From assembly GCA_005789055.1 (NCBI GenBank), contig SYAA01000324.1:1-5361 (forward strand): DNA of 5,361 nucleotides. Reading direction: 5' to 3'. Position 1 is the stretch's first letter. Each line of letters opens with the position of its first letter. Source of the stretch: Actinomycetota bacterium (GTDB taxonomy: Bacteria > Actinomycetota > Actinomycetes > Mycobacteriales > Mycobacteriaceae). Made by a program: the position numbers and the translations under genes. The notes below the pieces were generated by a model. The model did not search any database. It worked only from the letters and a program-made list of their open reading frames with translations, and was not told where the DNA came from. Of the stretch, positions 1 to 5,145 are shown one piece after another.

Positions 1-1856
1 ACGCGGTCGTCCCGTGTCGACGTGGTGATCAGCATCGGTGGGTACGGCCGTTCGGCGACGATGTTGTGGTACGGCGAGTATTCGCCGATGAATTCCCAGT
101 CCGCCGGATTGTCCGGATCGCCGTACTCCGCGACCCAGGAGGCGCCGGCGAGCAACAGGTGGAAACGCTTCATGTCCAGGAGCGGAACCTGGCAGACCAG
201 AGCCCCGAACAACTCCGGGTACTTGGTCGCCATGATCCCCATCAGTAGGCCGCCGTTGCTGCCGCCCTGCGCGCCGAGGTGCGCGACATCGGTGATTCCC
301 CGGGCCACCAGGTCGGCGGCGACGGCGGCGAAATCCTCATCGACTCGGTGTCGATCCTCCCGCATTGCCTGGTTATGCCAACCCGGGCCGTACTCCCCGC
401 CGCCGCGGATATTCGCCAGCACATAGGTGCCACCGCGGGCGAGCCACAGTCGGCCCAGCAGCCCGTCGTAGCCCGGCGTGCGGGATACCTCGAAACCTCC
501 GTATCCCCCCAGCAGAGTCGGCCCCTGGGGTTGGGAACCCTGGCGTTGCGAATCAGCCTGCCCCACAACGAAATAGGGCACTGAAGTGCCATCGGCGGAT
601 GTCGCGAAGTGCTGGGATACGGTCATCTCGGCCGAGTCGAAGAACGCGGGTGCCCGCTTGATCTCGGTCAATTCGTCGCCCGCACTGCCGTGCAGCAGGC
701 GGGAGGGGGTCAGGAATCCACTGGAGTCCAGAAAGATCTCGTCGCCGGTGGGGTCGGCGGCGACGATCACCGTGCTGGCGAAGGCCTCGGCGTCGCCGAC
801 TCCCCGTACCGCTTCGCGATGCCACGTCCCGGGTGTGACGATCTCGGTTTTGCTGGCCACGTCGGCCAGGGTGACCATCACCAACCGGTCGCGTGTCCAT
901 GCGTACTGATGCAGACAGGTGTGCTCGTCCGGGGAGAACACCACACTCACGTCGGCGGTGCCGTCCAGGAAGCGCTCATAGTCAGCCGCGAGTAGGGAGC
1001 CGGCCGGATAGGTGCCGGAACTTGAGTAGTAGTCGGAGCGCAACTCGATCAGCAGCCACTCCCGGTGCACCGACAGGCTGGCGTCGGTCGGCGCGTCGAT
1101 CCGAATCAACTCACCGGCGCGCAGTTGGTAAACCTCGTCGTTGAAGAAGTCGATGGCCCGGAAGACCAGGGTTCGCTCATAGCCGGGGGTTCGGTCCACC
1201 CCGGCGGAGACGAGCACGTCAGTCGGCGATCCGGTGAAAAGCGTCGTAGCCTCGGCCAGTGCCTGCCCGCGTCGCCAACGCTTGAGCACCCGTGGATAGC
1301 CGGAGTTGGTTAGCGACCCCGGTCCGAAATCGGTGCCCACCAGCACGGTGTCGTGGTCCTCCCATGACATCCGGGACTTCGCCTCCGGGAGTTCGAACCC
1401 GTCGACCACAAAATCTCTTGTCCCCATATCGAATTCGCGAACCACCGTCGCATCGGAGCCTCCGGGTGAGAGGGAAATCAGTGCGCGGGTGTGGTCGGGT
1501 TCGATGACGTCTGCCCCGGCCCACACCCAGTTCTCCTCGTCGCTGCGCGCCAACTCGTCGAGGTCGATGATGACGTCCCACCCGCCGGTCGCGCTGCGGT
1601 AGCTGTCCAGGGTCGTCCGGCGCCATAGCCCTCGGGGGTTGGCTGCGTCGCGCCAGAAGTTGTAGAGGAACTCGCCTCGGCGCCGGACGTAGGGGATGCG
1701 TGCGTCGGTGTCGAGCACCTCCAATGCCTCCGCGCGCATCAGCTCGAAGCGTGCGTCGCCCAATTGCGCGACGGTGGTTTCGTTTCGCGTGCGAACCCAG
1801 GAGAGCACGTCGTCGCCGTCGATATCCTCCAGCCAAAGATGCGGGTCGACGACCAT
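1..1856 (-). CDS. Prolyl oligopeptidase family serine peptidase (S9A), 3' end cut off by window
   Basis: Frame read by hand: 618 uninterrupted codons from ATG at 1856 to base 3, then out of the window. The family cleaves short peptides after proline and is usually cytosolic; no signal peptide is visible. The N-terminus has the S9_N signature DPHLWLED (about residues 5-12), then a region expected to form the seven-bladed propeller, then the alpha/beta hydrolase domain from about residue 440. Visible there: GGYGGF (450-455, oxyanion Tyr452), NIRGGGEYG (482-490), GGSNGG with nucleophile Ser533, Trp574 (equivalent of the proline-stacking Trp of porcine enzyme) and DDR at 616-618 (catalytic Asp, substrate-binding Arg). 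The catalytic His lies beyond the window. It corresponds to M. tuberculosis Rv0457c (about 673 aa). Upstream in-frame starts exist at 1865 (GTG) and 1919 (ATG), but 1856 places the conserved DPHLWLED close to the N-terminus and fits a leaderless start. Confidence 0.95.
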   Translation of the reverse strand, partial: MVVDPHLWLEDIDGDDVLSWVRTRNETTVAQLGDARFELMRAEALEVLDTDARIPYVRRRGEFLYNFWRDAANPRGLWRRTTLDSYRSATGGWDVIIDLDELARSDEENWVWAGADVIEPDHTRALISLSPGGSDATVVREFDMGTRDFVVDGFELPEAKSRMSWEDHDTVLVGTDFGPGSLTNSGYPRVLKRWRRGQALAEATTLFTGSPTDVLVSAGVDRTPGYERTLVFRAIDFFNDEVYQLRAGELIRIDAPTDASLSVHREWLLIELRSDYYSSSGTYPAGSLLAADYERFLDGTADVSVVFSPDEHTCLHQYAWTRDRLVMVTLADVASKTEIVTPGTWHREAVRGVGDAEAFASTVIVAADPTGDEIFLDSSGFLTPSRLLHGSAGDELTEIKRAPAFFDSAEMTVSQHFATSADGTSVPYFVVGQADSQRQGSQPQGPTLLGGYGGFEVSRTPGYDGLLGRLWLARGGTYVLANIRGGGEYGPGWHNQAMREDRHRVDEDFAAVAADLVARGITDVAHLGAQGGSNGGLLMGIMATKYPELFGALVCQVPLLDMKRFHLLLAGASWVAEYGDPDNPADWEFIGEYSPYHNIVAERPYPPMLITTSTRDDR

Positions 1857-1873
1857 AACCGACACGGTACTGT
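1846..1873 (+). promoter_or_regulatory. Candidate promoter for the DUF779 gene, overlapping the divergent peptidase promoter
   Basis: TCGACG (1846-1851) matches the -35 consensus TTGACA at 4 of 6 positions. After a 16-bp spacer comes TACTGT (1868-1873), a TANNNT -10. Start of transcription would fall near 1881, giving a leader of about 30-37 nt that contains the AGGAG at 1900. The -35 lies inside the peptidase coding sequence. It shares two bases with the opposing -10. Weak promoter prediction. Confidence 0.35.
1864..1869 (-). promoter_or_regulatory. Candidate -10 element of leaderless prolyl oligopeptidase transcript
   Basis: On the minus strand TACCGT (1869 to 1864) fits the mycobacterial TANNNT -10 consensus and is followed by exactly 7 nt before ATG at 1856. 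There is no purine-rich Shine-Dalgarno in front of that ATG. Spacing and missing ribosome site together suggest that transcription begins at the A of the start codon. No convincing -35 is seen. Inference from pattern only. Confidence 0.5.
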
Positions 1874-1887
1874 GGATCCCGTTCCAC
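1872..1887. repeat. Inverted repeat GTGGA-N6-TCCAC in divergent intergenic region
   Basis: Perfect 5-bp arms (GTGGA at 1872-1876, TCCAC at 1883-1887) are separated by 6 bp. It overlaps the plus-strand -10 candidate and covers the predicted plus-strand start of transcription, so it is placed like an operator. It is short enough that chance occurrence cannot be excluded. Confidence 0.4.
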
Positions 1888-1899
1888 GTTCGCACGGCC

Positions 1900-1904
1900 A
1901 GGAG
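1900..1904 (+). promoter_or_regulatory. Shine-Dalgarno AGGAG bearing on the DUF779 start
   Basis: AGGAG ends 7 nt before an in-frame TTG at 1912 and 13 nt before the in-frame ATG at 1918. The spacing favours TTG 1912 as start (adding Leu/Met-Pro to the protein), whereas codon preference favours ATG 1918. Confidence 0.5.
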
Positions 1905-1917
1905 TCGTCGGTTGCCC

Positions 1918-2373
1918 ATGCCCACTGCGCCCCCGCGGTTATTGATCACCGCCGCAGCCGCCGACCTGCTGCGCCGACTCCAGGTGCAGCACGGGCCGGT
2001 CATGTTTCATCAGTCCGGCGGCTGCTGCGACGGATCTTCGCCGATGTGCTATCCCGATGGCGAGTTCATCGTCGGTGATCGTGATGTGTTGCTCGGCGTT
2101 GTGGAAGAAGCCCCGGTGTGGATATCCGGGCCGCAATTCGAGACCTGGAAGCACACCCAACTGGTGATTGACGTGGTTCCCGGCCGTGGTGGTGGGTTCA
2201 GCCTCGAGACGCCCGAGGGGGTGCGCTTCCTGAGTCGCGGTCGAGCGTTCACTGCCGCCGAGGTGGAGTTACTACTTGGCGATCCGCCGCTGACCGGTGC
2301 GGACTACGAGAGCGGGGCCCGCCCGCGGGTCAGCGAAATACCTCCCCGGCACGCCGACGTCGCTGCGCCCTAG
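1918..2373 (+). CDS. DUF779 family protein (Rv0459-like)
   Basis: 151 residues from ATG 1918, or 153 from TTG 1912, which has the better ribosome-site spacing. The core matches my memory of mycobacterial Rv0459 (DUF779, about 163 aa): a helix-like start around LLRRLQVQHG (17-26), then FHQSGGCCDGSSPMC (30-44) with His31 and Cys36, Cys37, Cys44, then VWISGPQFETWKHTQLVIDVVPGRGGGFSLE (67-97). Biochemical function is unknown. DUF779 genes commonly sit directly after an NAD-dependent aldehyde dehydrogenase gene, as in M. tuberculosis (Rv0458-Rv0459). Here no such gene is adjacent: upstream is the divergent peptidase, with start regions so close that the ATG at 1918 shares the CATG palindrome with an in-frame minus-strand ATG. 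The last 30 residues are proline- and charge-rich and look disordered. Probably soluble and cytoplasmic. A metal- or thiol-based role for the cysteine cluster is only a guess. Confidence 0.9.
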   Translation: MPTAPPRLLITAAAADLLRRLQVQHGPVMFHQSGGCCDGSSPMCYPDGEFIVGDRDVLLGVVEEAPVWISGPQFETWKHTQLVIDVVPGRGGGFSLETPEGVRFLSRGRAFTAAEVELLLGDPPLTGADYESGARPRVSEIPPRHADVAAP

Positions 2374-2389
2374 ACCGGTAGCCGCCCCG

Positions 2390-2395
2390 TATCGT
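2390..2395 (+). promoter_or_regulatory. -10 element TATCGT of a leaderless transcript starting at GTG 2403
   Basis: TATCGT fits TANNNT and is followed by a pyrimidine-rich 7-nt spacer, then GTG at 2403. No Shine-Dalgarno precedes that GTG. This is a textbook mycobacterial leaderless spacing and would mark the promoter of the membrane protein/lpdC unit, 16 bp after the DUF779 stop. No good -35 at 16-18 bp. Confidence 0.6.
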
Positions 2396-2402
2396 TTTCT
2401 TC

Positions 2403-2681
2403 GTGATTCCCCTGCCTCGGGCATGGCTGCTCACAAGTGCGCTGCTGCTGGGCTGCGTCGCCGGCCAGGGGGCTGCCGTGGTGGCCAAGTTGATGGTCGA
2501 TGACAACATTCGCCCCGATCTTGTGGTGGCGCTAGTTGTCGGGATCCCGAGCCTGGCCGGATTACTCCTGGTGCTGGCCTCCGGCCGTCGCTGGGTCACC
2601 GCACTGGGCGCCTTCATCCTGGCGATGGCTCCCGGTTGGCTGTCGGTGCTGCTGCTGATCCAGGTGGCCTCCGGTGACTGA
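2403..2681 (+). CDS. Small hydrophobic membrane protein (Rv0460-like)
   Basis: 92 residues from GTG 2403. Three hydrophobic segments, about 8-30, 39-60 and 64-88, are separated by short polar turns (VDDNIRPD at 32-39, GRRW at 61-64), so it is an integral membrane protein with almost no soluble part. It corresponds by position and character to the 'conserved hydrophobic protein' Rv0460 of M. tuberculosis. The start follows a leaderless-type -10. The stop overlaps the next gene's GTG by 8 bp, implying co-transcription and probable translational coupling. No enzymatic motif is visible and the function is unknown. LLGC at 15-18 vaguely resembles a lipobox, but a membrane helix is the simpler reading. 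Confidence 0.85.
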   Translation: MIPLPRAWLLTSALLLGCVAGQGAAVVAKLMVDDNIRPDLVVALVVGIPSLAGLLLVLASGRRWVTALGAFILAMAPGWLSVLLLIQVASGD

Positions 2682-3372
2682 CACCACGTCCGTCCCGGTC
2701 ACCGGTTCTGACCTGGAGCCGATGTTCACCACCGGCTCCCAGTCAACCGCTGCCCCCACCACCGAGCCGCACCCGGCGCCGATCTTCGACACCGGACCGC
2801 ATCCGGATCCGCTGAACCATGCCGCCCGGGAGTCCGATACCAACGGGGCCGATCCCTACCGGGCCGATGACTCCGGGTCCGAACCCGTTCTCGACATCGC
2901 TCTCGACGAACCGGATTCGCCCGCGCCGCAGGCCTTCAGCGCGCTGGAACACGACGACACAGATGCGTTTCTGCGCGCGGTCAACTCCCACCCCATCCCA
3001 ACGCTGAACGCAGTTCCGGTGGCGCGCCCGGTTTTGGTGCCGGGAACCAACGAGTTCGTAACGCGCTGGCGGTTCGCCCTCATCCTGGCCGGGGTGTGGG
3101 TGGTGGCCGCCGCTGCCGGGCTGGGTTTCTACCACTGGTGGTACACGGCCGGGGAAAAAACACTGCCGGTGCTCGGCATCCTCGGTTACCTGGCTGTCTG
3201 TATGGCGGCGAGTGTGCTCGTCTCCCTGGTACCCAACCGTCCGCAGGTGACGGCGTTGGCCATCGCCTTAATGGCGGCCCCACTCGCGTCGACCGCCGCC
3301 GCCGCCATCCTCCATGGCGCCTACTACTTCGAATGGATCGCCCGCCCGGTGATAGGCCCGGTAATAGGCTGA
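2674..3372 (+). CDS. Membrane protein with long acidic, proline-rich N-terminal tail (Rv0461-like)
   Basis: 232 residues from GTG 2674, which lies inside the end of the preceding gene. Residues 1-128 are rich in Pro, Asp, Glu, Ser and Thr and predicted disordered. Within them a short motif recurs: EPMFTTG (15-21), APIFDTG (35-41) and, more diverged, EPVLDIA (70-76). Residues 131-232 contain three likely transmembrane helices (about 133-155, 163-186, 191-214). The C-terminus is PVIGPVIG, produced by a 12-bp tandem duplication. M. tuberculosis Rv0461 is about 174 aa by my recollection, so the extra length here is mostly the tail. Tail orientation cannot be fixed: the RWR at 131-133 before helix 1 would favour a cytoplasmic N-terminus by the positive-inside rule. 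Stop is 4 nt before lpdC. Function unknown; its place in the lpdC unit is the only clue. Confidence 0.88.
   Translation: MTDTTSVPVTGSDLEPMFTTGSQSTAAPTTEPHPAPIFDTGPHPDPLNHAARESDTNGADPYRADDSGSEPVLDIALDEPDSPAPQAFSALEHDDTDAFLRAVNSHPIPTLNAVPVARPVLVPGTNEFVTRWRFALILAGVWVVAAAAGLGFYHWWYTAGEKTLPVLGILGYLAVCMAASVLVSLVPNRPQVTALAIALMAAPLASTAAAAILHGAYYFEWIARPVIGPVIG
2716..2796 (+). repeat. Degenerate 60-bp-spaced repeat in the N-terminal tail coding region
   Basis: The 21 bp at 2716-2736 and the 21 bp at 2776-2796 agree at 16 positions and encode EPMFTTG and APIFDTG, exactly 20 codons apart. A third, more diverged protein-level copy (EPVLDIA) begins at 2881. This points to old internal duplication of a 20-codon unit or to selection for a repeated short linear motif. 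Confidence 0.4.
3346..3369 (+). repeat. 12-bp tandem duplication at the end of the Rv0461-like gene
   Basis: CCGGTGATAGGC (3346-3357) is followed directly by CCGGTAATAGGC (3358-3369), 11 of 12 identical. In frame it encodes PVIG twice just before the stop. The second copy supplies most of the TAGGCT hexamer upstream of lpdC. Confidence 0.8.
3365..3370 (+). promoter_or_regulatory. Possible -10 element TAGGCT for an lpdC-specific leaderless transcript
   Basis: TAGGCT fits TANNNT and lies 6 nt before the lpdC GTG at 3377. The GAGG at 3371-3374 is only 2 nt from the GTG, too close to act as a normal ribosome site. Either the gene is translated by coupling to its upstream neighbour (stop 4 nt away) or it has its own leaderless mRNA. 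Weak evidence. Confidence 0.3.
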
Positions 3373-3376
3373 GGCA

Positions 3377-4771
3377 GTGACTCACTATGACGTCGTCGTC
3401 CTCGGCGCCGGCCCCGGCGGTTACGTCGCGGCCATCCGTGCCTCCCAACTCGGCCTGAACGCCGCAATCGTCGAACCTCAGTACTGGGGTGGGGTGTGCC
3501 TCAATGTCGGCTGCATCCCGTCCAAGGCGCTGCTGCGCAATGCGGAACTCGCGCACCTCTTTGCCAAGGAGTCCGCGACCTTTGGCATTAGCGGCCAGGT
3601 GAGTTTTGACTTCGGCGCGGCGTTCGACCGCAGCCGCAAAGTGGCCGACGGCCGCGTCGCCGGCGTGCATTTCCTGATGAAGAAGAACACGATCACCGAG
3701 GTTCACGGTTACGGACGCTTCACCGATGCCAACACCATTGCGGTGGAACTCAACGCGGGCGGAACCGAGACGCTGACCTTCACCCACGCGATCATTGCGA
3801 CCGGCAGCAGCACCCGGCTTATTCCCGGCACCGCACTGTCGGCAAACGTGGTGACCTATGAGGAGCAGATCCTGACCCGGGAACTGCCCGGTTCCATCAT
3901 CATCGCCGGAGCCGGTGCGATCGGGATGGAGTTCGCCTACTTTATGACGAACTACGGCGTCGATGTCACGATCGTCGAATTCCTGCCGCGCGCCCTGCCC
4001 AATGAGGACGCCGAGATTTCCAAGGAGATCGAGAAGCAGTACAAGAAACTCGGTGTGAAAATCCGCACCGGAACCAAGGTCGAGTCGATCACCGACGACG
4101 GGACCGTCGTCACCGTCGCGGTGAGTAAGGACGGGGTGGTCGAGGAGTTGAAGGCCGATAAAGTGATGCAGGCCATCGGCTTTGCGCCCAACGTGGAGGG
4201 TTTCGGACTGGAGACGACCGGCGTCGCACTCACCGACCGGGGCGCCATCGCGATCGACGACTACATGCGCACCAACGTGGGGCACATCTACGCCATCGGC
4301 GACGTCACCTCTAAGTTGCAACTCGCCCACGTCGCCGAGGCGATGGGCGTGGTGGCCGCGGAGACCATCGGCGGTGCCGAGACGATGACGCTGGGCGACT
4401 ACCGGATGATGCCCCGGGCCACGTTCTGCCAGCCTCAGGTCGCCAGTTTCGGACTCACTGAACAGCAGGCCCGTGACGAGGGCCACGACGTCAAGGTCGC
4501 GAAGTTTCCGTTCAGCGCGAATGGAAAGGCGCACGGGCTGGCCGACCCGGTCGGCTTTGTGAAGGTGATCGCCGACGCCAAGTACGGCGAACTGCTCGGT
4601 GCGCATTTGATCGGACCGGACGTCTCCGAGTTGTTGCCGGAGTTGACGCTGGCGCAGAAGTGGGATCTGACCGTCGACGAACTCGCCCGAAACGTTCACA
4701 CCCACCCGACGCTGTCGGAGGCACTGCAGGAGTGCTTCCACGGCCTCGCCGGCCACATGATCAATTTCTGA
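3377..4771 (+). CDS. lpdC: Dihydrolipoamide dehydrogenase (E3), LpdC
   Basis: 464 residues, the length of M. tuberculosis LpdC (Rv0462), which it closely resembles throughout. It oxidises dihydrolipoyl groups with NAD+ as the FAD-containing E3 of 2-oxo acid dehydrogenase complexes; in M. tuberculosis it also feeds electrons to the DlaT/AhpD/AhpC peroxidase chain. Cytosolic homodimer. Order of motifs: FAD-binding GAGPGG (10-15); redox disulfide Cys41-Cys46 in [18 protein letters not shown] (141-145); NAD-binding GAGAIGMEF (178-186); second FAD site GHIYAIGD (302-309); dimerisation domain from about 345 with the His443/Glu448 pair in HTHPTLSE. Arg93, Lys103 and His386, noted in the mycobacterial enzyme, are present. 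The GTG start at 3377 gives the conserved [10 protein letters not shown]; the nearby ATG at 3387 is out of frame. Probably co-transcribed with both flanking membrane genes. No defect seen. Confidence 0.98.
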   Translation: MTHYDVVVLGAGPGGYVAAIRASQLGLNAAIVEPQYWGGVCLNVGCIPSKALLRNAELAHLFAKESATFGISGQVSFDFGAAFDRSRKVADGRVAGVHFLMKKNTITEVHGYGRFTDANTIAVELNAGGTETLTFTHAIIATGSSTRLIPGTALSANVVTYEEQILTRELPGSIIIAGAGAIGMEFAYFMTNYGVDVTIVEFLPRALPNEDAEISKEIEKQYKKLGVKIRTGTKVESITDDGTVVTVAVSKDGVVEELKADKVMQAIGFAPNVEGFGLETTGVALTDRGAIAIDDYMRTNVGHIYAIGDVTSKLQLAHVAEAMGVVAAETIGGAETMTLGDYRMMPRATFCQPQVASFGLTEQQARDEGHDVKVAKFPFSANGKAHGLADPVGFVKVIADAKYGELLGAHLIGPDVSELLPELTLAQKWDLTVDELARNVHTHPTLSEALQECFHGLAGHMINF

Positions 4772-4781
4772 TGCGGATCCG

Positions 4782-5051
4782 GTGAGATCGGCCGTTATCG
4801 CCGGCGTCGGCGGAGCACTGCTCGGCCATATCCTGTGGCTCCTCGGTATGTCGTTGGCCACCGGATCATCCTCGGTGTCCACCGCAGTCCTAGTGGTCTC
4901 CGCGGCCCTGCTGATCCTCGCGGGCTTGCTGATCTACCAGGGGTGGCAGTGCTACCAGCGCAAGCAGATCACCAAGGCGGCCTTTTTGGGCGGGTTGGCA
5001 CTCTCGCCGGTGATATTCACCACTATCGTGCTGGGCGTGACCTACCTGTAG
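4782..5051 (+). CDS. Small three-helix membrane protein (Rv0463-like)
   Basis: 89 residues from GTG 4782, 10 nt after the lpdC stop. Hydrophobic segments at about 5-26, 33-54 and 64-88 leave only a short basic loop (YQRKQ, 58-62) exposed, so it is an integral membrane protein; the loop's charge suggests it faces the cytoplasm. By position and character it matches the conserved membrane protein Rv0463 (about 97 aa). An ATG overlapping the lpdC stop (4771) hits a stop after four codons and is not the start. No strong ribosome site is visible, so translation is probably coupled to lpdC. Function unknown. It appears to end the transcription unit. Confidence 0.82.
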   Translation: MRSAVIAGVGGALLGHILWLLGMSLATGSSSVSTAVLVVSAALLILAGLLIYQGWQCYQRKQITKAAFLGGLALSPVIFTTIVLGVTYL

Positions 5052-5055
5052 GTCC

Positions 5056-5100
5056 CGGCCCAGTAACCCCCGACCCGGTAACTCCCGACCCAGGGACTCC
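5056..5100. repeat. Three tandem copies of a 15-bp repeat between the Rv0463-like and Rv0466-like genes
   Basis: Copies at 5056-5070 (CGGCCCAGTAACCCC), 5071-5085 (CGACCCGGTAACTCC) and 5086-5100 (CGACCCAGGGACTCC) agree pairwise at 11-12 of 15 positions. The array starts 4 bp after the stop of the membrane protein gene and ends 8 bp before the -35 candidate of the next gene. It is non-coding in the frames of both neighbours. Resembles a small, aged minisatellite. Confidence 0.75.
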
Positions 5101-5108
5101 TGGCTTTG

Positions 5109-5137
5109 TTGGCATTCAACAGGGGGTTTGGCATGAT
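5109..5137 (+). promoter_or_regulatory. Candidate sigma-A-type promoter for the thioesterase-like gene
   Basis: TTGGCA (5109-5114, 5 of 6 to TTGACA), a 17-bp spacer, then CATGAT (5132-5137), which keeps the A at -10 position 2 and T at position 6. The hexamer ends 8 nt before ATG 5146, so the transcript would be leaderless or nearly so. Consistent with this, GGAG at 5140-5143 is only 2 nt from the ATG, too close for a normal ribosome site. Confidence 0.5.
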
Positions 5138-5145
5138 CCGGAGCC

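Noticed and set aside
1219..1887. 222-codon minus-strand frame within the peptidase gene
   Set aside because: Lies in a different frame of the same strand as the intact prolyl oligopeptidase; very Arg/Gly-rich translation typical of an out-of-frame shadow.
1696..1917. Extension of the DUF779 frame upstream to 1696
   Set aside because: The added residues overlap the start of the peptidase on the other strand, resemble no DUF779 N-terminus, and the AGGAG at 1900 points to a start at 1912 or 1918.
2442..2459. Lipobox-like LLGC (residues 15-18) in the Rv0460-like protein
   Set aside because: The -2 residue is Leu rather than the usual Ala/Ser/Thr, and the hydrophobic stretch continues past the Cys as a membrane helix; the rest of the protein is also membrane-embedded.
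4771..4785. ATG overlapping the lpdC stop as start of the next gene
   Set aside because: It meets a TGA after four codons; GTG 4782 is the start that opens the conserved frame.
3080..4882. 600-codon open frame on the minus strand, antisense to lpdC and its neighbours
   Set aside because: It covers the clearly real lpdC almost exactly in antisense. Its translation (many His, Arg, Gly, Asp, Val) is that of a high-GC shadow frame, with no recognisable domain and no promoter or ribosome site.
5090..5103. Hairpin CCAGG-GACT-CCTGG as a terminator after the Rv0463-like gene
   Set aside because: The stem is only 5 bp and is followed by just three T, so it is too weak to call; it may also be an accident of the repeat sequence.
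5054..5104. Tandem PVTPD-like peptide read through the 15-bp repeat in the frame starting near 4835
   Set aside because: That frame overlaps the real membrane protein gene out of phase; the repeat is 15 bp so any frame gives a 5-residue repeat. No evidence it is translated.
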